Part shown: positions 36,339 to 48,700 of the stretch, piece by piece
Position numbering within the stretch: position 1 is the first letter of the stretch
Layout of the letters: every line of letters begins with the position of its first letter
Origin: Bacteroidota bacterium
GTDB taxonomy: Bacteria; Bacteroidota; Bacteroidia; Chitinophagales; LD1
Assembly (NCBI GenBank): GCA_025963485.1
Contig: JAOQAO010000108.1
Location: forward strand, 1 to 50,592
Length of the DNA: 50,592 bases
Direction: 5' to 3'
Notes under the pieces: model-generated
What the model saw: only the letters and a program-made list of their open reading frames with translations
The model's database searches: none
Told to the model about the DNA's origin: nothing
Program-made: the position numbers and the translations under genes

Positions 36339-36588
36339 GATGCCGGGGATAAATTGGTTTTGAACCGCACTTTTAAATGTGCTCTATGTGATTACAAATG
36401 TCCCTAAAACCCTCTCTTCATTTTTTACGTTTTTTGCAATGTTGTGAAAGTTAAAACCAACTGATTAAAATACAATTTATTGATAATCAATATATTGATA
36501 ATTTATTTTTTTGATTTTGTGAATAGTGCAATTGTCGTACATTTAGGAATAGCTGAGCTACTATACATAGAATAGATAACTTCGGAAT
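36339..36588. promoter_or_regulatory. Divergent AT-rich promoter region
   Basis: About 250 bp between the leftward collagen-like gene and a rightward helical-repeat gene. It contains the palindrome TTGATAATCAA (36480-36490) and a second TATTGATAAT just after it. For the rightward gene, TTTG (36516-36519), an 18-bp spacer and TACATTTA (36538-36545) form a reasonable Bacteroidota promoter. I could not place the leftward promoter. Confidence 0.5.
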
Positions 36589-38046
36589 ATGCGCACACTT
36601 GATCTTATAAAAGCTTTTTCGGACAACGAACTGGGAGAATTAAAAGAGCTCATTTCAGAAAGTGACAAGCCCAAACAGATCCGTCTGTTTGATGAGTTGT
36701 GTAAGGCGATGCTCAGGGATAAGGAGCCCGACAATAGCATTCTATTCAAAAAAATTTTAGGTAAAACATACACTAAAGCACAGGACTACCTCCTGCGCCA
36801 TGAGTTGCGGACACTCAATGAAACACTGTATCTCTATCTGGCAAAACAGACAGCACAAGCACATATTGATAAGAAAGGCGACCTCTATAGCTACTGGCTG
36901 GCACGAGGATATTACGATAGGCATATGCATGGATTTTTCCGGGCGCACGTCACCGATGCCATCAAAGAATTAATGCCTTATGAGGAAACAGCCATTCCAT
37001 CTATAGGGGCAGCGATCCATTCGCTAAGGTCACTGTGGATGTTTGAAACCCTATCTCATCAACCAGAAAGCTTCGCTCAACAGCAAGAGGCAGTGCAGAA
37101 GTGGAAGCAAGAGGAAAAGAAAAGGTTCCTATATCGTATGCGCGAGATAGAAGCGCGTGAAGCATTTATAGTCGACGCCATGTATACATACAGCGTCACT
37201 GAAGATCAGATACCTATAGATGAGCGGACTCCGGGTGATCTTGTCATAGATTTTTCTGATGTCGGGGAGGGAGATATATACCTGAGATATATCGAGTTGA
37301 AAAAACACACATTGCAAACCAGGAATGAACTGCGCATAGAAGTGCTCAAAGAAACCCTGACACTTATAGATACACCTAAGGGCAAAGAAATACTGGGGTT
37401 CAAAGCGAAACAATATATCCTGAGCAAACTGGGCCTATCACTACGGGCGATGGGCCGGTTCGAAGATGCGGATATATACATGGCGCAATATATTGCCGAG
37501 TGCGAGGAACATAAATGGCCGCTGATCCCTGCAGCTGTATACAACTATATGGCAAACCAGGTGAACCTGGAAAGATACAATAGGGCAATAGAAATATATC
37601 AGCAATATAAAGATCTGCTGTATACTGATATAACAAAACATGCGAGTCTCGTGACCCTGGCATATTGCTATTTGTTTCTCGGAGATGAATCTCAGGCTAT
37701 TAAAGTTTTGCCCAAAGACCCGGCACTACCTGCGGCATTTCAAATCATCAGCCGTCTGGTAAATGCTATCTCATTTCTGATGCGGGAAGAGCACGCACTG
37801 GCCGTATATGAGATCAACAATCTAAAACGAACGATCAAGTCCGGCAAGACAGGCACATCGAGTATTGCATTACAGATAGCGGACCTCTATCTGAGATATG
37901 CTAAAGCATTTACCAAAAATAAAGATGAGCGAGTCAAAATATTATCGTGCCTCAAAGCCGAGATGCAGGAAAACTATGAGGTGTGGCATGTCAAAGCAGG
38001 AATGGGTGTACAGCTGCATTGGTTGGTAAAAAAACTACAGAGCTGA
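36589..38046 (+). CDS. Helical-repeat hypothetical protein, 485 aa
   Basis: Distant relative of the 508-aa protein at 4587-6113. It starts MRTLDLIKAFSDNELGELKE, the same 'L-I-x-x-[LF]-[ST]-x-[NS]-E' opening, and then is wholly helical with TPR-like units (YNYMANQVNLERYNRAIEIY, AYCYLFLGDESQAIKV). No signal peptide, membrane span or catalytic motif. Probably a cytoplasmic scaffold; function unknown. Its last 12 bp overlap the 3' end of the converging exosortase gene. Confidence 0.75.
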   Translation: MRTLDLIKAFSDNELGELKELISESDKPKQIRLFDELCKAMLRDKEPDNSILFKKILGKTYTKAQDYLLRHELRTLNETLYLYLAKQTAQAHIDKKGDLYSYWLARGYYDRHMHGFFRAHVTDAIKELMPYEETAIPSIGAAIHSLRSLWMFETLSHQPESFAQQQEAVQKWKQEEKKRFLYRMREIEAREAFIVDAMYTYSVTEDQIPIDERTPGDLVIDFSDVGEGDIYLRYIELKKHTLQTRNELRIEVLKETLTLIDTPKGKEILGFKAKQYILSKLGLSLRAMGRFEDADIYMAQYIAECEEHKWPLIPAAVYNYMANQVNLERYNRAIEIYQQYKDLLYTDITKHASLVTLAYCYLFLGDESQAIKVLPKDPALPAAFQIISRLVNAISFLMREEHALAVYEINNLKRTIKSGKTGTSSIALQIADLYLRYAKAFTKNKDERVKILSCLKAEMQENYEVWHVKAGMGVQLHWLVKKLQS

Positions 38047-38607
38047 AACGGTCTCGTCATTGCTTTTCTTCTTGGTCCTCCTGATCCACCAGACGAGCAT
38101 CAGGAAAATAAATCCATAGCAAAGGCCGACATAAATAATGGAGTGGTCTATCTCAAAAAAGTATGGGGTAGCATATAACCAGGCCAGACAAACGCCGAAT
38201 AATCTCAGGAGATTGATCAAGATGATACCAAAAAGGCCAAGCGGGATAAACCATGCTTTGTCCCTGGCAGGGCCACGAAAGAAGACAACCGTCGCAGTAA
38301 AAACGACCATAGCGGGAATAGCCAGGCAATGATCCTGCACCCATATCAGCCTGTAATCATGTCCCTTATTAAAATAAATGGAAATACCTTCGGAGTGCGT
38401 AGCATCTACAAAGGGGATCAATGTAATGCTCGTGAACCAGGCATATACCGTTCCTATTTTAAAAACAAACCGCTCCCAAAAATTACCGAGCACAGTGCCC
38501 TGCTGTTTTGCGAAGTGGTGAAATATTTTCCAAAGGACGTATGACAGGACGATCTTCGCAGGGATGCTGAATCGTTCTTCACTCCATAATTTCCGCAGAT
38601 AATTCAT
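38035..38607 (-). CDS. Exosortase/archaeosortase-family protein
   Basis: 190-aa multi-pass membrane transpeptidase candidate. The catalytic residues of the family are present: Cys 94 in VQDHCLAIPAM, Arg 135 in INLLRLFGVCL and His 155 in FEIDHSIIYVG, each at the edge of a hydrophobic helix. Exosortases cut a C-terminal sorting signal and attach the protein to an envelope anchor. The 73-aa PID-CTERM-like protein encoded in the same run of genes is a likely substrate. I believe it belongs to the Bacteroidota XrtX-like branch but cannot confirm the subfamily. It is the last gene of the leftward operon and overlaps the converging neighbour by 12 bp. Confidence 0.8.
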   Translation of the reverse strand: MNYLRKLWSEERFSIPAKIVLSYVLWKIFHHFAKQQGTVLGNFWERFVFKIGTVYAWFTSITLIPFVDATHSEGISIYFNKGHDYRLIWVQDHCLAIPAMVVFTATVVFFRGPARDKAWFIPLGLFGIILINLLRLFGVCLAWLYATPYFFEIDHSIIYVGLCYGFIFLMLVWWIRRTKKKSNDETVSAL

Positions 38608-38632
38608 TGCCTGTTATTTACTGTCCCCACTC

Positions 38633-39499
38633 CTATACGACCACAAAAATTATACGGACAAGTATAATAAATATAATTATCGCTGCGATCCCTGCCGGTT
38701 TCAAATTTCTGATCTCGTTTCTCTCTATCCTGGCCTCACCGCCAAAACCCATACGCACTTTGATAAAAAGGCCGGGGAGCCAAAGTAATCCATTGACCAG
38801 GAAAAAGAGAAAGAAAAAAGGACGATTGGGGAAAGACAAAAAAGCCCCGAGAGGTACCATCAGTATCAGTGGGTATAGAAAATAGGACCTGATCGTAGCG
38901 AATTGCTTCGTGGGACTCAAAACAGATGCACGCGTAGGTGAGAACTGCATGACCAACTGATAGAATAAAAACCCCAAAAGCAAATTGCCGATCACGGTGA
39001 AAAGAGAAAACAAGAAAGTCATCCCCATCGATACGTCAAACCAGTTTATCACTACCGGGATACCCTGATACAGATCGTCTCGCCCAAAAGAATAGGCTAT
39101 CAGAGCAATAGTCATCTGAGTAGAAACATATAAGAGGCAATTCACAGACCACCAAAAGCTCAGGACAAACCATTTGTCTATTTTCTTGACACTATACAGG
39201 AACATGCGGGAAATAAAAACACCCGCACTGAGTATAAGAAGCCCCGGAGGAAAGGCATATAGCAAAAGAACCCTGTTATTGCTCCAGTACATATTATCAA
39301 AGGGTTTCGATGTCACCCGTAGAAATGAAATATGAGTCTCATACCCGAGCTTTATACTTAGGAAAGCGAGCAGTCCCTGATGAAAAAGTACGACAAGGGC
39401 GAAAGTAAAACAAGCGTAGCTGAGAGAGGTAATAAATTTGCCAGAAGTCCTTTCTGCATTAGTACCTGAAGCTTTGTTCAGTTTTATTTCTTTTTCCAT
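38633..39499 (-). CDS. Multi-pass membrane protein, probable exosortase partner
   Basis: 288 aa with about seven hydrophobic segments (SYACFTFALVVLFHQGLLAF, VLLLYAFPPGLLILSAGVFI, LLYVSTQMTIALIAYSF, MGMTFLFSLFTVIGNLLLGF, YFLYPLILMVPLGAFL, PFFFLFFLVNGLLWLPG, IAAIIIFIILVRIIFVVV). No enzymatic motif is apparent. It is encoded between the PID-CTERM-like protein and the exosortase (25 bp upstream of the latter). Exosortase loci often carry a dedicated membrane protein of this kind; the role is inferred from position. Confidence 0.75.
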   Translation of the reverse strand: MEKEIKLNKASGTNAERTSGKFITSLSYACFTFALVVLFHQGLLAFLSIKLGYETHISFLRVTSKPFDNMYWSNNRVLLLYAFPPGLLILSAGVFISRMFLYSVKKIDKWFVLSFWWSVNCLLYVSTQMTIALIAYSFGRDDLYQGIPVVINWFDVSMGMTFLFSLFTVIGNLLLGFLFYQLVMQFSPTRASVLSPTKQFATIRSYFLYPLILMVPLGAFLSFPNRPFFFLFFLVNGLLWLPGLFIKVRMGFGGEARIERNEIRNLKPAGIAAIIIFIILVRIIFVVV

Positions 39500-39565
39500 G
39501 AAACTTCACTAAGTAAGAAGGAGGGTCATCCCCTCCTCCATTTAATAGCATATTATGTAGACAAC

Positions 39566-39787
39566 TTACTTTTTTTGCTGTTGCTTAAGCTGCGTATAGA
39601 CATAGCCCACGACTCCTGCCAGAAAGGCTATAGAGCCTCCATCGATAGGGGCACCTGTACCGGGAGGTGGAGTGCCACCGCCGCCTGAACCGCCACCACC
39701 GCCGCCTGGCTGTGCAAATAATGTACTACCTGCAATAAGCAGCGCAAAGATCATTGTTGATTTCAATATATTCCTTTTCATAATCAC
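39566..39787 (-). CDS. PID-CTERM-like mini sorting substrate, 73 aa
   Basis: Signal peptide (MIMKRNILKSTMIFALLIAG, cleavage after FA-Q), then a 20-residue Gly/Pro linker, then APIDGGSIAFLAGVVGYVYT ending in QLKQQQKK. PID (47-49), a short hydrophobic helix and a basic tail form a tripartite sorting signal of the PID-CTERM type. After removal of both ends almost nothing but the Gly-rich linker remains. The start could be residue 3. It begins 2 bp after the giant adhesin stop and precedes the membrane protein and exosortase genes. Confidence 0.75.
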   Translation of the reverse strand: MIMKRNILKSTMIFALLIAGSTLFAQPGGGGGGSGGGGTPPPGTGAPIDGGSIAFLAGVVGYVYTQLKQQQKK

Positions 39788-39789
39788 TC

Positions 39790-42700
39790 TTATTTATTGC
39801 TGATTAAAACTTTCTCAACTGTTACTTTGCTTCCTTCAGTTACCTTCACCAAAGCGTACCATGGCTCAGTCACTGTCATCGGTATGATCGTCTTCTCTTC
39901 GCTTGTCCTGATATCAGCTACCTGCTGACCGAGCAAATTAGAGATGTTGACCACCGCAGATGAATTCGAAGACCTTACTACGTACACCTTGCCATCATAA
40001 GCATATATCTTGACTGAAGGCTCGGTAGTAGTAGTGATACCAGTAGGACCTGTCGATGTCTTCGTCTTGAATACTACTGAATACCTGCCAGTATAGTAAC
40101 GGTTAGCAGCCAGAGTCAGTGTGATAGGACCAGCTGACAGATCAGTGTAAGTGCCCAATTCAGCATCTTTCAGATAAGCTGTGAGGCCAGTCAGATTGAG
40201 CTCAGTAGCTGTGAGTGTATATGCACCGCTGTCAGTTACTGCGATATTGAGTGGAAGTTCGGTAAGTATACCTATCTCATCCATTACGTTGATCGCCATT
40301 TCTTTGCCTGGCATATCGTAGCTCATGTATACTGTGCTGCCTGCTGCCATCTTAGCCGCATCATAGCCCGGATCATATCCCGCTGTAGCAGCCGGATCTG
40401 TGTAAGCCACGATCTCATCTACCTGAGGACCATTGGTCAGCGTAAGGCGGATCTCATCAGGCTGAGCAGCGTATGTCTTGAAGAATGGAGTAGTGGTAGA
40501 TGCTACACGAACCGTATTGTTCATATTGAGCGTGTTAGTAGCAGAAGCCAATATCCAGAATCCTTCTGTGGACGCGATCTGGTCAGTAGCACCGTTTGTA
40601 CCGGTAGTGCCGTTCCAGGTAGCATAGTTGCCGGTGTATTCACCTGTGCTTACAAACCTGTAAATAGAACCATCTGTCTTGCCTACGTTCAGAGCCTTGA
40701 TTGCATTCCATGATGTTGATGATGGATATGGATTTCCTACGAGGTTCCATCCATCTGCAGATGGGATAGAAGAAGTGGTCTTGGTGATCGCTATAGACTG
40801 TGCACCGTTGTTTGGAGCTCCTGTCGTATTGATCGTGACAGGCAGTGTGTACAGCCTGGCTGCGTATCCTTTCGCAGCGGTCAGAATGTTTGCTACGTCA
40901 GTGGTACTGATAAATCCACCATAGTAATTTGCAGTCACAGAGTTTGCGCTCTCATTATAGTACTGCAATGTCGGATATGGGTTATAAGCATACCAGCAAT
41001 TGACACCATCGAGGCCATTCACCAGGAAGTTATCTGACCATTGTCCGACTCTGGCATTGACCGGTGAGCTGAGGTCCCTGTATCCGATAGCTGTGTTAGT
41101 ACCTGTGTAGCGCTCTACGGTCAGGTTGCCTGTATATGTACCTGCAGTACCGCTGGTGAAGTTGTCCATGTAAGCAGTACCGGTGGCGTCAGACTTGAGG
41201 GTCACGACACTGTTGGTAGACGGATTATTGACGACGTTTCCTTGAGTCATCACAAAAGCCGTATGAACATCCTGACTTCCGTTGATAGTGAGTGTACCCG
41301 CTGTTTTATTTACATTGAGCGTATTGAATGAAGTCTTACCGCTCATGGTCTGAGCCGTAGTACCATTGATGATGACTGTACCGGCTCCGAGGATATTAGC
41401 ATTGGTAGTGCTGCCTCCTGTCCATGTACCGCAGATGCTGAGTGTCTTGCCTGAGTTGATTGTGACGGATGCGCCACTTGCGACAGACAGGTTACCTACT
41501 TGTGGAGATGTAGCATTGATCACCGGATAAACAAATCCAGCGGTAAGTGCAGGAATGATCGCTATCGCACCGCAGCTGTTTGGCACGACGCCAGAAGCCC
41601 AGTTGCTAACTGTAAACCAGTCAGAAGTGTTTCCTATCCACACATTGTTTGGAGCAGGTGTCACTGTGAGTACAAAAGTACTGACAACCGGTGATGCACA
41701 AGGTGATATAGCATTAACGGTGAGAGTCACTGTCACGGTACCGATCTGACCTACAGCCGGATCGTATGTCGGAGACAGGGTAGCAGGATTGAGCAATACA
41801 CCTGCACCTGTGGCAGACCACGAGTAAGATGCATAATTGGTAGCTGATCCTGTCAATGTATAAGTAGCTGCATTGGTGATGCTAGCAGTCGGCGTTGTAT
41901 TGGCCTGTGCTGTAGCAGGGTTATTGACAGACACTGTGGTCGTGTCATATGCGAAGCAACCTGTAGAAGGATTGGTAACCTGTGTGGTGTACAGTGTGGT
42001 AGCAGATGGTGATGCGTATACAGAATCAGCAAACGCTCCTCCTACATATGCTGCGCTCAAACCAGAATTGGTCCACAATCCTGTAGGAGGCGACCATGTG
42101 TAGTGAGGTGTTGAGTTGAGGCCTGTGACAAATATATTATCCAATGACCATGAGTAACCATAGCCGGAACCATAAAAGAATCTGACCTGCACATTCGTAT
42201 TGCCTACGTAGGTAGAAATATCCACTGAATCCTGGATAGGTGGGTGTGCAGTGATAGTAGTACCCGCAGTGGCCGCTGTATATGATTTAACAGTGGTCCA
42301 TGTAGCACCACCATCTGCTGATACCTGCACCCATGCCGTGTCTTGTGAGAAAAACATATAACTGGTCTTGTAGTACAGTTTCAAAGTAGTATATCCGGTC
42401 GTAGGGAAGGTGATCGAATTAAGCAGGGTAGTAGTATGAACATTGATACCGCCCGTATCTGCATTGGCTATAATGAATCCCGAGAAAGGGGTCGTAACAC
42501 CATAATTGACATACTGTGGTCCTGAATAGCCATAGTAATTGTATGGGCTTGTGATCAGCTTCCAGCCTGTAGTGGTCGGAGTATAAGAAGCATCTGTCAC
42601 TGTCCAGCCGGCCAATCCGGAGTTGAAGTTCTGCGTAGTCAGGGTATCGAGCTGGCTGGTAGTAGAGCCTGAGGCTCTGAGCTTGATAGACTGGCCTGCG

Positions 42701-45700
42701 CAGAGCGTAGCTGCACCCGGCACTACCGTAGGATTGGTCGGAGTAGATTTGACATCTACGTGTACGGTGACAGAATTGGTGCAACCACCACCTGTCGCGG
42801 TGAGAAGATAATCCGTGCTATTGGTCGGCTTTAATTTGGTATTAACCGCATTGGAAGGAGTGACCGTACCTGTAGGCGTCCAGGCCAGAGTGGTATAAGA
42901 TGGGTCAGCAGAACCGGTCACTATCACTGAGTCGCCGCTGCAAATAGATGCAGAGGTAGGAGAAACAGTAAGTGACGGAGGTGTATTGTAAGTGACAGTG
43001 ATCGGAGTGCGTGATCCCGAGCAGCCGGAGCTAACTTTCAAATTATAGAAGAAATAATAAGCTCCTGAAGTACCGGATATATATCCGGATGTGACAGACC
43101 CAACAGTACCTAACGCATATGGATAAGATGCTGTGAGATCACGCCAGAAGTTGACACTACCTGTGAGGGATGAAAGTATCAACCTGTACCCTGTACCGAC
43201 AGGAATACTAAATCCGAGCGGTACCGTGATAGGAGTAGAAGTAGCACCTGTAAAGGTATAGTTGGCTGAGAGGCCGGCGATAGGTGTACCGGATGAATTC
43301 TGCACCTGGATAGTCACTGTACTTGCCCCTTGAGGATACATGTCTACAGAAGCCAGAGTAAATGCGCTTGTAGCATTAAACACCAGGCCTTCGCCGGCGA
43401 TATTGAAACCACCGTCAGCACCTGTCGTTGTTATTTTGCCACCTGCTACCGTACCTCCACCTGCAGACTGCGCACCTACATAGAAGGTAGTTGTCGCATT
43501 GATAGTAGGTGTGGTGAATGTCGGGCCCTTACCTATAGATGTGGTTGTTATATTGTCCAGATACCAGTATGCTGTATCCGTCGGCGTACCTACGGTAGCT
43601 GTCAGATTCACAGTGCCCGGGCCGCATATAGAGGTAGGACCGCCTGTACCTGTGATAGTAGGGTTATTGACATTGACTGTGAGCGCTGCCGTAGCTGTAG
43701 TGCTGCCGCCATCTGTCACCGTCACTGTATAGGTAGTCGTAGATCCAGGAATAGCAGTGACTGATGTACCAGTAGCTGGAGTGGTACCAGCAGACCATGA
43801 ATATGAATAAGGCAGGCAACCTCCGGTGACAGTCGGTGTCAGAGTGACCGTGGTACCGGTACAGACAGTACCTGTAGGAGAGACAGCCAGAGAAACAGAA
43901 GGAGCTCCGGAGCTGACCGTCAGTACAACAGAACCTGTCGTATTGCATCCGCCTGCTTCACTGACAGTGACAGTATAGGTACGGGTAGCAGTTACACTGT
44001 TTGCGTTAGGATTAGATATACTGGTCGATGAGAGGAAGCTAGGGCTGGTATTAGCAGACCATGCATAGGTAAGCGGCGAAACCGCCGGCGGCGTAAATGT
44101 ATACGTAGTTCCCGAAGGGATAAATGATGGATTTGATATTGATGTATTCTCTGTAGTGCTAGAGGTAGTGGCACTCGCAGCAGGCGTCACACTGAGGAAA
44201 TCACCAACCGCGCCTGAGAGGCCTATAGATGCTGTAGTTAACGAATATGCTGACGATGTCGAGCCATATACGAACTGGATCACATTGCTTGTCTCAAATA
44301 GTTTGATTTGGAAATCAGCTGTAGGTTGGGTATTATCTCCGCCATTGCCCATGTGATCATTGGTCCACTGAATAGTAAAGACCTGGTTTGGCGTGGTGCC
44401 TGATACTCCATATATGATGCTGCCATTCGTAGCATCCAGATAGTTATCATCCCAGAGTGGGCCGATCATATCCGCTTTTGTAGCCAGGGAGTTAGTCCAC
44501 CAGGTGCCCGGAGCTGTGACACCGAGTGTGATAGCGCCATTTGTAGTGAGGCTAAATGTAGTGTATACAGTACCATGATACGCAAAGGTGAACGGGAGAG
44601 CTATGCCCGACTGAGTGCCATCATCTCCTGTAGCTGTACTGGTCGTACCTCCGATAGCAGCATATGTGCCTGTGCTCTTCGCAAAACTATATGAAGCAAC
44701 CAGTGATGGTATGCTTGCTGCCACATTCAGCGCCGAACTATTGCCGGAACATATAAGGCTCGGATTAGCTGTGATACTTGATAGCGTGATTATATTACCC
44801 CTGGTGACCACGACAGATGCTGTAGAGGTACATGTATTGGCCGCAGTGACTGTCACAGTATAGGTAGTAGTAGTAGTAGGTGTAGCAGTCGGATTAAATA
44901 TAGAGGTAGATGATAAGCCCGAACCTGACCATGCATAGCTGGTCGCGCCTGCAGGGTTCGCAGTGAGCTGTACTGCGGTACCGCAGTACGTAGCCGACGA
45001 AGGCGAGATAGATGCCACTGTATTAGTAAGCGTATTGACAGAAATTGACGTGGAAGCAGTTTGGCTATTGTTGTCTGTGACTGTCACCGTATAGGTGGTC
45101 GTAGTCGAAGGCGTAACGGTGACTGAAGGAGCAGTAGCTGCCGTCGTACCTGCAGACCAAGCATAAGTAAATGGTCCACAGCCGCCGGTCACAGTAGGTG
45201 TCAAGGTAACTATACTACCCGGACAAACAGATGTAATCGCTGTATTAGGAGATTGGGCCAAAGTAACACTAGGTGAACCTGAAGATATCGATACAGCAGC
45301 ACTGTTTGATGCGAAAGTACAAACTCCTACATTGACGGAGCATGTATACGATGTGGGTACTGTTGGGTTAGCTGTGCCGGATGCAGCATTTGACGGGCTG
45401 ACACCTGCGCTCCATGCGTATGAAGAAGGAGTTATTGGTTTGATACCTACGATATCCATCCTTGGCCTGGATGATGTAGTAGCTGTAATAGCGGCATTAC
45501 CGCACATAGCTGCCACAGTGTAATTGTCGTTTCTATAATATGCCTCACAAACAAATCCAGGATTGTCATAGGTAACTTCACATGCAGTACCTCCGGTATT
45601 GTTATTGCTCCAACATATCTGGACTATGATATTGGAAGTACCATCCCAGTTAAATGCTGTAGAGAATGGAAAAGCATTCACCCCTACAGTAGGAGTAGGT

Positions 45701-48700
45701 GTACCTGTGTATACCTGAGTAAAAGCAGCAGCAGAAAAACCTGCGCTCATATCTGTCGCACCGCTCTGAGCTATATTGATAGCAAATCCTGCGTATGAAG
45801 TACCTGCAGAAGTCACATATAATGACAATGAGCTTAGATTGCCAGCGACAAGACCCAAAGCAGACAGTTCAGAAGCCCTGAGCATATATTGGCCTTTGAA
45901 ACCACCATAATAGTGGGTAAATGGGCTAACATATGTACTGCCCAGACCACCGCTACCTGAGGTAGTGGAAGCTCCGGCCCCTTGAGTGACCGTACCGGGG
46001 CCCAACGCAACAACGCTAAGTGTGGTCGGAGATCCGCTACAAACAGCTGTCGGAGTGGCTGTAGCTACAGCAGTGATCAGTCCGCTGCCATAGGTGATAG
46101 AACGTGATGCCGTGGCAGTACATGTATTGACATCTGTAGATGTCACTGTATAAGTCGTGGTAACTGCAGGAGAGAAACTGGCAGCAGCTGCGGAACCTCC
46201 TCCATTGGACCATACATATGTCGAAGATCCCGATGCGGTCAGAGTCACAGCAGTACCGCAATATGTGGCACTACCCGGAGAGATACTAGGTACCGCCGGA
46301 GTGAACACTGTAATAGAAGTAGGATTACTGGTCGCAGTGGTCGCATTACCATTATTCACAGTGACAAAGCCTGTAGTACCCGCACCTGCCACAGCTACTA
46401 TCTGAGTAGGGCTGATAGTGGTGATAGAGGCTACAGCCGTGCCGCCGATCTTCACATTTGCTGCGGTAGCGGTACTGAGATTAGTACCATTGATCGTAAT
46501 AGATGCTCCCGGGCAGAGACTGGCAGGAGTCACAGAGGTGATAGTAGGCACAGATATTTGAGGTATACCGTCAAATTCACTGGCTCCTATGTCATAAGTG
46601 ACACCTCCATTAGTAGGAGATGGGAATGGACGGGTGATGCCCCAGTAGTCGTCTGTCACCGCTGGTGTAGTAGTAGCCGCTGCATGTGATTCTGCAAAAT
46701 TAGTCTGGCCTGCAGCGATCCTGAGGAAGTTAGCATTGCTACCTGTAGTACTTTGGAAAGTTGTATTCTCTGACCCGGAAACTGTCTCGCGCGGAGTTAG
46801 ACCAGCCTGCAGGGTGGCCAGAGTTAAGTAGCTAGTTGTACCATCATAATATAGTGGAGTAGCAGCAGCACCCGCTGTGTAGAAAATGTTATTGTTTGAT
46901 GTTGTAGCGTAGTTGTTCAGATTGGTCGTAGCACTCCTCCTGAGAGCAGTCACAAAACCTGCACCTGACGGGGTACAGTTGTTGATAATGATATTATTCC
47001 TGAGATCAAGCTTAGAACTGGTAGCAGTGGTTGAAAATGTATGATAAATACCGTTCGATCCAAATAAAGCACCGCCGCCGCCACTGAGCAGGATGGAGTT
47101 AAAATAGACATTTAGAGAAGTAGTACCTGTAGTAGCTCCGAAGTATATACCATTGATGAGGTTGTCGATGTTGCCTGACGCAGCTGTCAACGAACCTATT
47201 GTATTATTATAAATGTTGAGCGTAGTCGGGTTAGTAGTGACACTTATACCGTTCACACTGAATGCTGTAGCCACTGCCCCTGTAGCTGAAATGCTGTAGA
47301 TTTTGTTTTTGAAGATACTAACCGTCGTACCTCCAGTAACAAGGACACCGTTTGCGATGCCTGTAGTACTTGTGATACCAAAGATTGTGTTACCGCTGAC
47401 ATTAACGGTACCACCTGCTACAGTTATACCTGAGGTATTACTAGTTGTCGCCGCAGTAAGGGCATTAATGGTATTGCCACTTATAGTTAAAGTAGTAACA
47501 CCTGTCGATCCAGCCGCTATACCTACCACTGCAGCACCGCTCAAATTATTGATAGTATTATTAGAATAGCTTTCAGTTGTACCTGCATTAGTGGTATTAA
47601 TAGAAATACCAGTGATAGCTCCAGTGCCGGAAATATTTGTTATAGTATTATTTGAAATGCTGCTGCCTGTAGTGCAATAACCAGTCTGGATACCAATGAC
47701 AGCACTAGATCCGCAGGTCCAGTTATTAAAAGTATTATTTGAGATGTTTCTAACAGCACCTCCGCCTGTGGCGCCCTCAATATCAAACCAGATGTTCGCC
47801 GCAGTAGCACCAGTGAGGGTAACATTCGAGAAGTTATTATTTTGTTCTGTCTTGGTAGAGTTTAGCACAGAAGAGGGACCTCCAGTAGTAAGGTAGCAAG
47901 CCACTGTACCTCCTGCTCCGCCCTTGTTAAATGCGGTCACGATGGAGTTACCAGTTACAGTACAAAAAGCACTGGTGGAAGGTAAGGCAACATCATTCTT
48001 CATAAATGTAACACTACCCGTAGTATTAACATTAAGATTTGTAAACGTGTTATTGGTAATAGTCTGGGATAAAGTAGCAGCGGTATTATTTATATAAAGG
48101 TGAGCTGTAGAAGCGGCAAGTGAATGTGTAATACCCCTGAAATCATTGCTGCTAATAGATAGTGCTGAAGTTCCTGTACCCGCAGTATTGGATATACCAT
48201 TAATTGTACCAGCCATCGCAGCGGTGGTGGTAACCAAACCGCCTGTAGAATTCCCCAGTTGGTTATTGCTTATCGTAATTGATGTCGTAACAGCACCCTG
48301 ATTAGTTATTCCAAAGAATGTGGTAGCTCCGGTCTGGCCGAGAGTCATATTCCTGACCACGTTGCCGGTCATGGTCAGTGTACCACAAGCACCGGTATTT
48401 CCCATACCGGCACAGAGATGTGCACCTGTAGTGCCATATTCAGATACGTTTGCTACAGTATTATTTGTGATCGATGTAGTAGAACCCGAAGCTGAACTAA
48501 AAATACCCTGGAAAGTACATACCCCGGTAGTAGTAGTACCACTGGTACCTACAGTGATAGAGTTAGCAGTAGTAGCACTACCGATCGTATTGGAAGATAT
48601 GGTGTAATTGCCTGCGCCGGTCACAAAAATACCGTTGACTGTAAAGCCTATTGTAGCTGCACCGGTAGTGGTGATACTTCCTACGCTATTATTCTGAATA

